Origin: Babesia bovis T2Bo
Lineage: Eukaryota > Apicomplexa > Aconoidasida > Piroplasmida > Babesiidae
NCBI RefSeq assembly: GCF_000165395.2
Contig: NC_010575.1
Span: 295,001-359,000, forward strand
DNA length: 64,000 nucleotides
Direction: 5' to 3'
Positions 53,801 through 64,000 of this stretch are shown here, one piece after another. Within the stretch, counting starts at the first letter, position 1. Each line of letters begins with the position of its first letter. The position numbers and the translations under genes were made by a program. The notes under the pieces are model-generated. The model was not told the DNA's origin and did not search any database. It saw only the letters and a program-made list of their open reading frames with translations.

Positions 53801-55696
53801 ATTAAACTTGATTGACTGTACCCCCGATACACAGCCTAGGATGCGCACTGTTTCGTAACCTATATGCTTGAGCATCGCCTCCTTACCACGAGGATTGAGC
53901 CAAATCTGTACGGCGAGGTCAGCGGCTGCGCCGCGAACTACTATCCGGGAGTCATCGGCTGATTGGACTACTAGCTGGATACATTTACTGAAGACCGCCA
54001 TGCAACTATCCTCGCAAAACACAAAGACATTGCACCAGCTCTTTAGCATACGCAGCAGCGTAGCCACACTGCCGGAGCTGCGCGAACCCAGGCGCAGGGT
54101 GTCCACTGACTGCATTATCGACTTTATACTGGGTGACCATGCATCTGGATTCGGTATCGCCAAACACATGGGTAAAATGCGCTCTAAATAGCGCTCCATA
54201 TAAAAACTGCCTATATTATAACGCGATGTATCAAGTACCTGGGCTATTTCACGGTAAAACTCTACCTGCAGAGCTATATCCAGGGTACTGATAACGGAAG
54301 TGGCCAGAGTGATGAAGCTGTCATCTTCACAAAACAGGGCATAATAACCCAATGCACGCAATACACGCTGCCTTGAAGTTGAGCCGGATTTGCACATTAC
54401 ATTCACTTCTTTAAGCAGTGATTCGAACACCTTTACACTGATACCGCGTAAAAGGACACAGTGGCTACGGTCAACAGGAGCGTTGCCAAAGCTCCTGACG
54501 TAACATGGACTACCATGTGCCGCAACAGGTGATCCGCCACCCTGGATACTCTCATCCCAATTTACAACGAACCAATTAGGATTGTATCGCAGTGGGCGCA
54601 AATCCAATGTATTACCGAGGTCACCCACGTTCACTACCGATATGTTGGAACGATCCCCGACGAAACGTATCAAGGGGGTGACCATGGATATCGACCGAAC
54701 ACTTTTCTTTTGCTCTGAAAATATAGGATGCGCATCATGAGCACTGGCAACATGTACAAACAAAAGATAACGAAATACTTCCTCAACAGTCGATATCATA
54801 GACTCCTCATCTGGCCGTAGCTTAAATCCGTTACGCACGCGAAATATACTAGGCAACACTAGCTTCACACCCGATAAAGCCTCGCGGATAACTACCAACG
54901 CATCATATACGGCACTAGTGTCACTTAAAATCTCAGAATGGTCAATTAAAGACTCAAGACTGGCACTACGGGGACTCTCCTCCGATGGTAGGCTATCTGA
55001 TGAAACATCAGGTGAACTACCACGATTATAAGATCCTACACGTCTGTTATGAGCGGCGTCTGTACCTGGCCCGCGAGGACTTGAGCGCCTCTTATCGTAG
55101 TCACGAATAACACGACGATGTCTAACATCCAAATCCCTCAATGGCCTTATGTTCCTAGTCGTATCAGATACGTGACCAGGTCTAGGTCCACCCCTTTTAC
55201 TATCAAATTCATGCATAAGATCGATATGTGACTTAACGAAAAGTGGTCTGAAACGATTATTAACTCTAGGTGGTACCACAGCGCGATTGTAGACCTTGCG
55301 AGAATCAGGCACACCGGAATTATTTGATATAGCGGTATTACCTTGGGGTGGCTCACAAACCTTTAATGGAGGACCCCTAAATAGCGGAGTGGCACGTTGA
55401 GGCATCGGTGGAACCATATTAGGAACGAACCCTGGATGCATAGGCACCGCATTCGGACCAAAAGTGCCAATACCCCTTTGAGGCACTAAACGTGGAGAAC
55501 CCCTGTACCTAGGAGACTGACGAATTTGAACGGGAGCCTCAGGATACGGCGGACGAGGTCCGCCTGGGAAGGGTAACCCAGCCTTTGGAGCATTGGGGAC
55601 GAACTGTAACGGAACTCCACGACCAAGGCGTAAGAAAGGCGGTACACCGCGACCACGCGAACTGCCTCGGCCACTAGATTTATCACGGCCGCGCAT
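50813..55696 (-). CDS. large unnamed RGG-containing helical protein
   Basis: ATG 55696 opens 1627 codons without an intron. The first 30 residues are an RGG-type stretch (MRGRDKSSGRGSSRGRGVPP) followed by a Pro/Arg-rich segment to about residue 240, suggesting RNA or nucleic-acid contact. Most of the rest is helical, with short hydrophobic stretches but no signal peptide, and could be a HEAT/ARM-like scaffold. An acidic Ser/Asp-rich patch (SSDLSEMVSSSSLSDIS) lies near residue 1070. I do not recognise the family; a scaffold in mRNA metabolism is conceivable but unproven. It is a single long exon, like its convergent neighbour. Confidence 0.75.
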   Translation of the reverse strand: MRGRDKSSGRGSSRGRGVPPFLRLGRGVPLQFVPNAPKAGLPFPGGPRPPYPEAPVQIRQSPRYRGSPRLVPQRGIGTFGPNAVPMHPGFVPNMVPPMPQRATPLFRGPPLKVCEPPQGNTAISNNSGVPDSRKVYNRAVVPPRVNNRFRPLFVKSHIDLMHEFDSKRGGPRPGHVSDTTRNIRPLRDLDVRHRRVIRDYDKRRSSPRGPGTDAAHNRRVGSYNRGSSPDVSSDSLPSEESPRSASLESLIDHSEILSDTSAVYDALVVIREALSGVKLVLPSIFRVRNGFKLRPDEESMISTVEEVFRYLLFVHVASAHDAHPIFSEQKKSVRSISMVTPLIRFVGDRSNISVVNVGDLGNTLDLRPLRYNPNWFVVNWDESIQGGGSPVAAHGSPCYVRSFGNAPVDRSHCVLLRGISVKVFESLLKEVNVMCKSGSTSRQRVLRALGYYALFCEDDSFITLATSVISTLDIALQVEFYREIAQVLDTSRYNIGSFYMERYLERILPMCLAIPNPDAWSPSIKSIMQSVDTLRLGSRSSGSVATLLRMLKSWCNVFVFCEDSCMAVFSKCIQLVVQSADDSRIVVRGAAADLAVQIWLNPRGKEAMLKHIGYETVRILGCVSGVQSIKFNIWSDLLSPDSGGTLHLERALARGGQHDAVYTSLHSEEAKFLTAMLAADHDVIPYLMDWYLRKYCKVTKTVLALEKIAIIIRFAITVYPSIERSGVSHASANVGVFCCWMLGIAIGCSVGSGCLELANVKMALFVDWLFFNYQYNSSIIRLCCGPDAGAQFALVLSGMYVCRRLLVKELAKCIYAMTRSDIADNEHCARLGTLLGASAVLGFACNTAVDTFKRLIDYLLNAILHYHSEVGIVAVGVMSSIFLVSVLDLPKTGYTSISLQRALRTTLLGRMCTALDIFLEGTEVHISQVEDLETVYLMQPKSKLEPLNDTYTMVAAVNETRTQGCYDSMLKDILLQCYAMVLEYVINWDSLLAVYQGNHLTSDTLRANYEMQQIEAAQCPRLYTNVSMFNSEVEYDSIQEFTRQSGESSDLSEMVSSSSLSDISTDFEDDMSPQDIGEIAIENLASCGWGFNKQAPVGENAVDLDPGMQSSELRQIVQDYVHSSMDDVNKDYARDKLYMYLKQGLRTGPPNYCILLDPLYSLKIVHPQGALEFPYHVANAIDVIVSYLMETALQCLEDDVNKGASVDSILFKEWVVHIFNVFIRLFVSLYLAGELGLLWELLYYMGALTNAVEQWNGDDDVGFNLRKRTLVATTLVVNTLDSIASVQGTHRDAVVEHAIGHVVQWLESQSSEDISIVMGALVPLRYTLQAIFKNSYEHLGSLAAVFTLMVTLTPISTISVLLPKGFNVFRNGWLDSVDSSAYLQSVLGGRMGGPLRKRQCFICWQLVCRMFEQCFATDRMNEVLNRDRGFLQVAKQSHNQRNIGRVRYFTAEDTEPEERVPGCLLGSTSSLRNNFMKYQRGYTFENELFSNERIGTISAGLLDAVREGELSIMQIAIFSSFPILVHTIPTVPALCDVVDAASLLWNRKRYDTVAARFMSDMLAALISSWLTRFPHLIGQFKHRFDLLPKAIDQLISRYTNAGTVQFTFNSTIVKVRVEHLALLKDSL

Positions 55697-55989
55697 TATT
55701 GCCAAATTGTAATATCCACAGTACAAGACGCGACAGCGGCCATCGACAATCTCAACGCCAACGCGTAATTAAACCTTAGAATCGTACACATCACAACATG
55801 AATATATACAACATAGGAATAACAATATAAACAAGTAAATCTCAAATGTGTCATAGGCCAATCCCGGAACACCCCGCATAAAATTATAGAGAACAACACT
55901 ACACATACTCATTAGAGACATTAAGTCAAAACAGGTCGATTTAATAGACGCCTCATGGCAAAAGCGACTAGAAGAATCACAGGGAACGT

Positions 55990-56847
55990 CTAAGCTTCCT
56001 GAGCGTCCAACTCCTTGGTAAGAAGGTTCGCAGCCTCCTCGGACTCTTCTACCTTAGTGGCATGACCAGTTTCCTCAGAAATGTCAGTGTGGACCTCCAT
56101 CAACTTGGTCAAGTCGAACTTAGGCTTCTTCAACACCTTAATCTTGCGAATCAAAACGTTCTGAAGAGGGAACACACTCTTGCAAGCCTTCTCAATCTCC
56201 TTACCGATCGATTCAGGAATAATCTTCTTCACAACCTCACGCATAGATGTGGTAGATGCCTCGCGCTGCATAACCTCAATCATCTTACGACGCACAACGC
56301 GAGTGCGAGATGAACGGATGTAGCAAGTGCTCTTAAGCTGACCAGGACGCCTTTTAGTGTAACCGATGCAAAACATGCGAAGAGTGTAACCGTCAGTGGT
56401 CTTCACATCAGTGAAGGCCTCAATCAAAGAGTAGTTCTTGCGAATCAAGGAACACAACTTGTCACGAGTCACACTGGTACCATGGAAGTTAGTCAAACAG
56501 TTGCGACCCTGAATGTCCTCACAACATAACTTAATCTTGCGGTACGATTGGTCCTCATCAGCATTCAAATCAGCCAGGGAAACCTCATAGATACGACCAC
56601 GGAGACCATCAGTAGCAAGCTCTGAAAACACGTTAGGCCACACCATAGTAAAATAATAAATGTATATATAGAACTAATACTTACTGGTACCCTGGGTCTT
56701 GGAAACCAACGTCTGCCCAAAGTTACGCACATGGAACATAACAGGAGCCTTCAAAGTGTACCACTCCTTCTTCAAAAAGGGATCAACAATCTTCTTCTTA
56801 CCACCCTTTTTACCCTTGCTAACACGCTTATTCTTTCCAACCGCCAT
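55990..56847 (-). CDS. RPS3A: 40S ribosomal protein eS1 (S3a)
   Basis: Small-subunit ribosomal protein. Exon 1, 56847-56685, encodes [19 protein letters not shown] and [17 protein letters not shown]. Exon 2, 56621-55990, encodes [19 protein letters not shown], then [37 protein letters not shown] and a C-terminal Glu/Ala tail. The splice (GTAAGTATT to TTTTCAG) restores [14 protein letters not shown] as in other eukaryotes. The total is 264 residues, the family norm. An unspliced upstream extension beginning MVWPNVFSE lies inside the intron and is not real. Confidence 0.95.
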
Positions 56848-57504
56848 CTTGTTAAGAAACGCTACGTACAAGTCAACACAATAGCAACACCAAACAAACC
56901 CTGCGCTGATAAACTCAATACCGATGCGAGCCGCCGCAAAACAATGACACATACAAAAGTACCAACAAGTAAATTACCAGCGGCAACGATTATATAATAA
57001 ACCACCGAGAAAAAAGGACGTTAGGGATTCCGGAAGCCACTATCACCCCATCCGGAACTCCCCACCCAAAGGCGTCGATGCTATACCATCCTATAAAACT
57101 AAATACAACGACACATTAATAATCTAATGCCATTAAATAACACATATATGGATAATCTGGCAACAGTAGCTTTATAGGAGCATTTTAACATAGTCATGTC
57201 TTAGAAAGCGAGACCTATATAAACAAGGGCTATACAATAGGTACACATAGACAACAACAGATATGAAAAGGCCTAGATTTTCAATTATATATCAATATAA
57301 TCCAACGTTAAGGACGTATGAACCCAGATTGTGACATTGTTTATGGAATGTTGTATACATCACGGCGCGTACCGCTATACCAATTGCGACACATCAACAC
57401 GATAAAATTAGATTCTAAATGAATACATGACACGCTGAAGTATAACTAGAATTTGTATCTAGTCTAGAACAAAATAAAGATTACGCCCCCAAAGCTTAAT
57501 GTGT
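56848..57504. other. intergenic, nothing recognised
   Basis: Contains the eS1 promoter side and the 3' flank of TMA7. AT-rich with no open frame of interest. Confidence 0.4.
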
Positions 57505-57781
57505 TCACTTCTTCTTAGCCGCTTGCTTCTGCAGTAATTCCTTACGAGCTGCTTCAAGTTGTCTATAAAATGTCAAAAAGCACATATCTAGGACCTACTT
57601 CTTCTCCTCAGCCTGACGCTTCTTGAACTCTAGGTCTTCGTCAGTAGTCACAACCACCTTCTTTGGAGCCTTTAAAGGCTTCTTCTTACCACCCTGTGAT
57701 AGATGAGTATGGATAGATAAAATCAGCCAGGAAATGTAGAATGTCCACAGATGAAAACCATACCTGTGTACCAGCAGGCAT
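57505..57781 (-). CDS. TMA7: TMA7, translation machinery-associated protein 7
   Basis: Tiny conserved protein that associates with ribosomes. Three exons: 57781-57764 (MPAGTQ, 18 nt), 57693-57599 (GGKKKPLKAPKKVVVTTDED and FKKRQAEEK), 57562-57505 (QLEAARKELLQKQAAKKK and stop). The joined frame is 56 residues. GGKKKPLK.PKK followed by a Glu/Lys/Gln helix is the family signature. The C-terminal GKGPLxxGGIKKSGKK-type end of other eukaryotes is missing here and replaced by a plain Lys tail. It is too short and too split to appear as an open frame. Confidence 0.85.
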
Positions 57782-57956
57782 CTTGCGTCTACAAATGAAC
57801 AAACCGCAAAATAATCTGCTGAAATATATACAAACTACACGTGTGTATATATTTTAAAAATCATTAGCCCCTTAGACCACAATGGAGTGGCTCGCGTAAA
57901 ATTACCCTACTAATATTATGCACTAGAAGTAAAATATTATATTAAACGATGATAAA

Positions 57957-59378
57957 TCAGTACACCTTTGTGATTAACCCCGAGGCAACTGTACGACCGC
58001 CCTCACGAAGCGCAAATCGTAAACCTTCATGGACAGGCATGGGATAAAGTAACTTGATCTTGCAACGCACGTTGTCACCAGGAGCTGCCATCTCAACACC
58101 CTCATCCAAATGAACTGAGCAGCAAACGTCTCCAGTACGTATAAACGCCTGAGGACGGTAGTTAGACACAAACGGATGCTTGCGTCCACCTTCCTCCGTA
58201 GTCAACACGTACAAGTCAGCATCAAATTCACCGTGACATTTGTAACTACCGGGCTGAATCAATACAAACCCGCGCTCTACCTCGTCGCGCTTCACACCCT
58301 TGAGCAAAACACCAATCTGGTCACCAGCAATACCCTCACTGAGACTCTTGCGGAACATCTCAAGACCAACACACACAGTCTTCTTGCCGGACTTCGGACC
58401 GCCGCAAACCTCAATAGGGTCACCACAACGAATCTTGCCCTGCTCTATCCTACCGGTTACAACAGTACCCTTGCCAGGAATGGCAAGAACATCGTCAATA
58501 GCAACCAAGAGCGGCATGTCATCCTTACGTTCTGGAGTCAGTAAAAAGGCATCACACGCATCCAATAAATCCTGAATTGGCTTAATGTCAGCCTCGGAAC
58601 TACTGTTCAATGCCTTTATAGCACTGCCACGAACGATAGGCGTGTTGTCACCGTCGTAACCAAACTCACTCAATAACTCACGAACCTCTAACTCCACCAA
58701 CTCCAATAGCTCAGAGTCCTCTAACATATCAAGCTTGTTCAAAAACACAACTAAACGTGGCACACCAATCTGCTTAGCAAGCAGCACGTGTTCCTTAGTC
58801 TGAGGCATGGGACCGTCAACACAAGAAACAACCAATATGGCACCATCCATCTGAGCAGCGCCAGATATCATGTTCTTCACATAATCAGAGTGACCTGGAC
58901 AGTCCACGTGACCGTAATGACGGTTCTTAGTCTCATATTCAACATGTGTCGAATTTATAGTAATACCACGTTTACGCTCCTCAGGAGCACGGTCAATTGC
59001 TTCATAAGGAGTGTACTCGCCATGACCACCCATCGAACAGACCTTGGTCAATGCAGCTGTCAATGTAGTCTTACCATGGTCAACGTGACCTATAGTACCG
59101 ATATTCAAATGCTCCTTAGTGCGCACAAAGGTACCAATCGCAAAGTAACGACGAGACCCTATAATGCTTCCACGCATAGAAGACACATTGCCAAAACTCC
59201 AAGATAACAAACCATACGATGAATCACTACTGGGACAACGAACAACCGATACACAACCACGACGCGCAACACCAACACCCAAATTGCAAGCTAAATACGT
59301 AGATTGACGCGAAGCGCCGACTGCAGACTCAGCAGCACAAGGCAATACACCAAACAAACAACGAGAAGCTACCAACAT
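57957..59378 (-). CDS. tufM: organellar elongation factor Tu (probably mitochondrial)
   Basis: GTPase that delivers aminoacyl-tRNA to the ribosome. ATG 59378 ([10 protein letters not shown]) was chosen; the frame is open further upstream but without ATG. About 85 residues of presequence, with Ser, Arg and Cys, precede [20 protein letters not shown]-motifs: [18 protein letters not shown] and SAIKAL. Domain 2 and 3 blocks include [38 protein letters not shown] and [13 protein letters not shown]. Nuclear-encoded with a presequence, so it is most likely mitochondrial, since apicoplasts usually encode their own tufA. Single exon, 473 residues. Confidence 0.92.
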   Translation of the reverse strand: MLVASRCLFGVLPCAAESAVGASRQSTYLACNLGVGVARRGCVSVVRCPSSDSSYGLLSWSFGNVSSMRGSIIGSRRYFAIGTFVRTKEHLNIGTIGHVDHGKTTLTAALTKVCSMGGHGEYTPYEAIDRAPEERKRGITINSTHVEYETKNRHYGHVDCPGHSDYVKNMISGAAQMDGAILVVSCVDGPMPQTKEHVLLAKQIGVPRLVVFLNKLDMLEDSELLELVELEVRELLSEFGYDGDNTPIVRGSAIKALNSSSEADIKPIQDLLDACDAFLLTPERKDDMPLLVAIDDVLAIPGKGTVVTGRIEQGKIRCGDPIEVCGGPKSGKKTVCVGLEMFRKSLSEGIAGDQIGVLLKGVKRDEVERGFVLIQPGSYKCHGEFDADLYVLTTEEGGRKHPFVSNYRPQAFIRTGDVCCSVHLDEGVEMAAPGDNVRCKIKLLYPMPVHEGLRFALREGGRTVASGLITKVY

Positions 59379-59805
59379 GGCGATTAATAAAGACGATATA
59401 AAGTATTCCAGACCTACACAACACAAGCACGAGGATTAGTATTACAACATAGAAGGACGCCTCAATAATACAGGAATAGTGACTCCATATAATATGAAAC
59501 CTAAAGACGGCAGTATCCACTAATGGGTGTATGGATTAATCACAGAACAACGACGTAGTGTTAATGTCACCTGACATACACACCAAACATATACAATGGA
59601 CATTGCCACTAAACTATGTTAATACACATTGAAATGAATGGAATATAATATCAAAAAACATTGTTGTTATGCATCATGCACTATTCGATACTATAGACCA
59701 AGGTACTACAACATGGAGAGCACGAAACAACACAGTAACCTAATACGTCATTGCTTTATGTATATAAGTTGATTGACCAGGTATATCCGATAGCGTGAAT
59801 GTAAA
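59379..59805. other. intergenic, nothing recognised
   Basis: About 430 bp between EF-Tu and the topoisomerase III stop, AT-rich. It presumably carries the EF-Tu promoter. Confidence 0.4.
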
Positions 59806-62131
59806 CTACCGAATAACCTGGTATATAGGCATAGGAGCGGCGTCAGGTGAAACGTCCTGTAACCCATTCATAGACTCGTCAAAGGCGCCAATGGAACCTT
59901 CAATGTGTAGATATATCTGACGCATCTGCTGAGAATATTTGTTAACCACGTCACCCTTATCCTGCGAACCCTCAGCTATGGCACATATGTCGCTCTCCAT
60001 AAGAGCACGCAGATTAGGCTTGGTGAGGTCAATTTGTTGATGAGCATAGCTCTTAAAAGCATTGTATAAGGCCTTACCAAGGTTAGTAGGAATTAACGTG
60101 AAGTTACTCTCCTTTTTCACGTAACGACGGTCCTGGACCTTCTGAATGTGCTCGTGCATCGTAGCGTCAGTACCAATGCCATGCTTGTTCATAAGGTCAA
60201 TCAAATCGGTTTCCGTCAATAAACCAGGAGGACGCGTGCAACCATCAGATAACAGTATCCTAGATGGCATTAACTCCTGACCCTCCTCCATAGCAGGAAT
60301 GGGAGTCCCGTTCCTAAAATAGTTATATTCACCATGACCTAACCCACCATGAGGCATATGGATATATATCCAGCCAGTTGCGCTCACGAACTACTAGGCC
60401 CTTAGCGTGGAAACCTTCGCCGGAAATATCCAAAAATACTATTGATTCATCACCAACGGCAGCAGGACTGCAACAAGCAAGAAATCGACGTGTGATATAT
60501 ACATAGAGATCCCAGCTCTGAGGTGATTCAGCCTCTTCACGCCTTAGAGGCTTTACAGGATGGATAGGCGGATGCGCCTCATCGTTTTTATTGCCCTTAC
60601 GCGGGATTATTTCACCTGGGCATATAATGACTAATAATCTGTACCTACCTTGCAAAAGGCGATTGGCATATTCACCAAATAGAGGATGACTAGAGAACAT
60701 GCCAACCAAATCACGCAAATTCATACTTGATGGAAATACATTCGTCTCAGTGCGAGGGTAACTGACATAACCCTTGTTGTACAATGATTCAGCAAGACGC
60801 ATGCTCCTGTAACCAGTTGGAACACAACAAATTAAACATACTCATGTGAAGATATCTTAAGATGCATTGCAGCATCCTTGTGCATCTCCACAGTGTCCAA
60901 AGGTAATGGAGGATAACGCTTAGTTGATCTGTTGGATACCTAACAGTGGATGTGAAGGCCCCAAAAGACATACATGAGTAACCTTAGCCATAGGATTCTC
61001 CAGACACGCCTCATATAAAGTAAGCACCGCCAAACGGTCAAATAACTTCACGCGGTCCCAACGGAATAAGTAGTCCTTCCCACCAGACTCTATAAACACC
61101 TGAATGGACCAAAAGGATTCAGGCTGGAAACTCTCTATCTTGAAAAAACGATCAACCACAAATCCTAACGTAGGAAGCTGACAAGGACCGTAACTGAAGT
61201 ATATAGATAACACAAATCAACATATACCTCAAAACCTTAGACTCAGTATCTATGCGCTCACGATATCGAGTGGTCATAAATCTAGTCATGGAAGAACCTA
61301 GTGACCCATGATACGATAGAACGCCAAAATACCAATACGTAGGTCAATCTCCTGCCTAGCCTCAACTGCCTAATAGACATTACATAGGAATTAAGTATCA
61401 TACCTGAGCTAAATTAGGATTAGGTTCACGTAAAGTGGCACACGCAGTTTCAATTTCGTGACCTACAACGTCTAGATCACATATAAACGACCAACGAGTG
61501 ACAGCAGAAAAAATAGCACGGCGAATTGCTATCGCAGAGTTTACACGCTGACATACAGCCATCACCTGCAGGAATAAGCGGATACATGGTCAATATACCT
61601 CATAAGCAATGGCCTCACCCTCACGGTCACAATCCAACCAAAGAACGAGTTTGCTGCACCTACACAAATATAAATCAATCTATCAACAAACAAACATCCT
61701 AGCATAGTGTAAAAGGTTCTTCTCAATGTCCTTGCAATTAGACGATACTGCAGCTTGAATAGGAGCTGAAACAACATCAGTAGCATGACAACAAACAAAC
61801 CACAGAATAAACTTTCTATAGGAGTACGCTGCCAATTGCGATATCTAGCGTCAAAATCAATCTCCATTAAGTGACTACAATGATATGGATCGATGAACAA
61901 GAATGCATTCACCCTCGAACTGAAGTGAAGTACATTTTGCAATGACGACCCTCGAGGGGAGCCGTAAACGAATATACAGGATTGGTACGTGCATTGCTCA
62001 TCTCCTGTGGGTACATGAAAATACACAAACAAATGGAATCCACTAACAGAACGCATACGACCTCCCGAAAGAATGTCCGATATACTACGAGCCACAGAAG
62101 GCTTCTCAGCAACATTCAACACTGACTCCAT
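59806..62131 (-). CDS. TOP3: DNA topoisomerase III (type IA), many exons
   Basis: Type IA topoisomerase that decatenates recombination intermediates, usually with a RecQ helicase. Exon 1 (62131-62048) starts MESVLNVAEKPSVARSISDI, the toprim start. Exon 2 (62004-61912) gives NPVYSFTAPLEGRHCKMYFT; the next starts GHLMEIDFDARYRNW. Toward the end, YNKGYVSYPRTETNVFP holds the catalytic Tyr (codon near 60758-60760) and HGIGTDATMHEHI the conserved DNA-binding block. The gene is split by roughly ten short introns. The last exon ends at TAG 59806 after PMPIYQVIR. No zinc-finger C-terminus (Cys clusters) follows, so this is the compact form. Some middle exon borders were not resolved. Confidence 0.85.
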
Positions 62132-62204
62132 TTATATTAAGTCATTAAATTACGAGTTAAAAACATTACACGCTGCATTATGGCAACGGAAATTGATGTG
62201 TAAG

Positions 62205-63742
62205 CTACCTCACCATCCGCTGCCAGTACTCGTCAGTCACATACTCGGCCTTGATAGTGTTACCAGCAAACACACGGCCATTCAAACTACGAAATGCAAC
62301 TGTGGAGTCAACTACATTGCCAAACTTAACCCAAACCTTGCCGTCAATCACACCACGGTTGATGTAAACCTTCAACACCTTACCGTACTTGTTGCACTCC
62401 TCGTTCACGTCCTCCTCAACCTCGTCAAAAAACGTAGGCTCGGAAACAGATGGGTCTGAGGAACTAAACATATTGCTCAATGTAATGTTGCAAGTAGGCT
62501 TGCTCGATATACCTGAATTCGTATCACCCTGTAGACAATGTCATCAAAAAACACAAAAACATACCGATGAACCAGAACTGAGATGACTATTGGTATCCGA
62601 AGATGTACGCTGTAACTTGTGCATCAATGCGATCTTGTTGGTGGCACCAGATATAAGACCACCACCGTCCTCATCTAAACGTTCAATGTCAACCTCACCG
62701 TGAGTCGATAAACGACCTTTGGCACTAGCACCGGTAGCATAGGCAACCTTTATAGTCTGACCGCCAATGTCAAAGCCATTCATAGCAGTAACAGCCTCCT
62801 TAGCCTCCGATGTACGCTTGAACTTGATGTAAGCCTGACCAAGAGGTAAGTTAGAATGTGGATCACGTAAAATCTCAACTGATATTATATTCCCAAAAGG
62901 AGAAAACATCTGACGAATCTCGACCTCACTGATCGATGATAGGGATCCAGTTAAACCAGTTACTTGAATTGTAAAAGGAGAATCTGCTACCTCAACAGTC
63001 TGCTGCTGAATCATCTTAGCAGCACGAGCCGCACGGTTCTTCTCAGCCTGAGATGATTGAACACGTATACGCTGACCGTTCAACTCAAAACCGTTCATAG
63101 CAAGAGCCTTGATCACAGACTCCTGAGTGTAAAATTCAACATATGCAACACCCTTAGAACGACCAGAGCGAGCGTCACGAACACACTGAACGTCACGGAC
63201 CTTCCCAGCATGCTCACTAAACACCTCATATATCTTACGCTCATCAGCACCCAAGTATAAGTTGATCACCAACACAGTCAAGTCTTCACGCTGAGCCTCC
63301 TCAATCTCACGCTGACGACGCTTTTCATGCTCAATGCGAGCCAACTCCTCAGGGTCTAGGCGAACCTTCTCAGAACGACTTTTGCTCCGATCATCACGCC
63401 GCCGGTGAGAACGATGACGAGATGAGCTACGGTCACTACGACCAGAACGACTCGATCGATGACGAGAACGCTCATGAACGCGACTCAAAGATGCATCACG
63501 AGAACGCCTACGCATATACATCAAATCATAACACAAACTAACCGCCGACTTGAACGATCATGGCGACTACGAGATCGACTGGAACTGCTAGAGTAACGAC
63601 GAGAATGACGACGTCGGTGACGATGATGATCACGACTAACAGAACGAGACTTGTAACGACGATGTGAACGACTCAGACTCCTCTCACGACGATCACGACC
63701 CGAAGTTTGGCGGTCGTCATCTGCAACGTCAGCTGATACCAT
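62205..63742 (-). CDS. RBM39/CC1-like splicing factor
   Basis: Splicing coactivator of the RBM39 (CAPER/HCC1) family. ATG 63742 opens an SR/RS-rich N-terminus (SRSVSRDHHRHRRRHSRR). After an intron near 63540 the RS domain continues and leads to LDPEELARIEHEKRRQREIE. RRM1 starts TVLVINLYLGADERKI; RRM2 has FTIQVTGLTG and GQAYIKFKRTSEAKEAV. A spacer follows with GLISGATNKIALMHKLQRT. The last exon (about 62480-62205) is a U2AF-homology RRM: ECNKYGKVLKVYINRG, VWVKFGNVVDSTVA and NGRVFAGNTI, whose R-x-F is the UHM signature. Stop after WQRMVR. At least two introns. Binds U2AF-like ligands in relatives. Confidence 0.88.
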
Positions 63743-64000
63743 CGTAAGCAAGTGTACCCTTACAATCGGAAGATTATAGCACCAATAATTTCTGTATTAA
63801 TTTAACACATCCATATGATAGATTCAAACAATAATTGTGTAATTATGCCCTAAATTAGACCCAGGGGTGGGGGCGCGAAAAGGAATATTGAACTAGAAAC
63901 CATAACTCTACAAGTATTCTACAACGAAATGTGCAGTTTTACAACTAAAATTAAATTATTTTCTATTCTGAGCTAGGTGAAGCTAACTTGTCACATTAGA
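63743..64000. promoter_or_regulatory. upstream region of the RBM39-like gene
   Basis: Under 260 bp to the window edge, AT-rich, with one GC-rich island (GGGTGGGGGCGCG near 63866). It probably holds the promoter. No defined element. Confidence 0.35.

Noticed and set aside
55990..56646. eS1 starting at 56646
   Set aside because: The extra N-terminal residues come from the intron; splicing from exon 1 restores the family sequence.

Overview
The window comes from a piroplasmid apicomplexan and fits Babesia bovis best. Four things support this. There are ves1-type genes for the variant erythrocyte surface antigen VESA1. There are small secreted SmORF-type genes beside them. There are several multi-transmembrane (mtm-type) genes between the ves1 copies. 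Finally, the conserved genes carry very short introns (many 35-37 nt) with GTAAGT/GTATGT donors. Species assignment is inference from these families; no search was run.

Positions 1 to about 25 kb are an accessory, antigen-rich region. Bases 1-684 are a G-rich tract plus an AT-rich degenerate repeat. From 685 to 4326 runs a ves1-beta-like remnant of 12 exons that lacks both ends. From 4808 to 8757 runs a long ves1-alpha gene that is complete at its membrane end, but I could not find its first exon. On the minus strand, 12662-15575 holds a chimeric ves1 copy: the front half of an alpha gene runs into the front exons of a beta-like gene. Between and after these lie a SmORF pseudogene (9487-9915, minus) with one in-frame stop, an intact SmORF (18458-18865, plus), full mtm-type genes (11129-12265 minus, 16415-17590 plus, 20990-22501 plus), a small mtm-like gene (10601-10882 minus), and a gene for a protein with five 41-residue repeats (23446-24534 minus).

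From about 25.4 kb to the end the window is a dense conserved core on both strands. In order: ribosomal protein eS17, a MYND-SET (SMYD-like) methyltransferase, an unnamed gene with an AAA-like stretch, Mak16 (60S assembly), an ATAD3-type mitochondrial AAA ATPase, a cysteine-rich unnamed gene, a CDK-like kinase, a LisH/SRP40 C-terminal protein, TAF6, an unnamed helical-repeat gene, an unnamed basic protein, ITPase (HAM1), a PX-domain coiled-coil protein of 1315 residues, an RGG protein of 1627 residues, eS1 (RPS3A), TMA7, organellar EF-Tu, DNA topoisomerase III and an RBM39-like splicing factor. Most are translation, ribosome assembly, transcription, RNA processing or genome maintenance genes.

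The strongest structural observation is in the ves1-beta remnant. All 11 introns are phase 1 and every internal exon is a multiple of three. Many introns end in the same 3' cassette, and TTC/GAA-loop hairpins recur in introns and at one fixed coding site. This modular design would let exons be exchanged without breaking the frame, and the broken and chimeric copies here look like products of such exchange.
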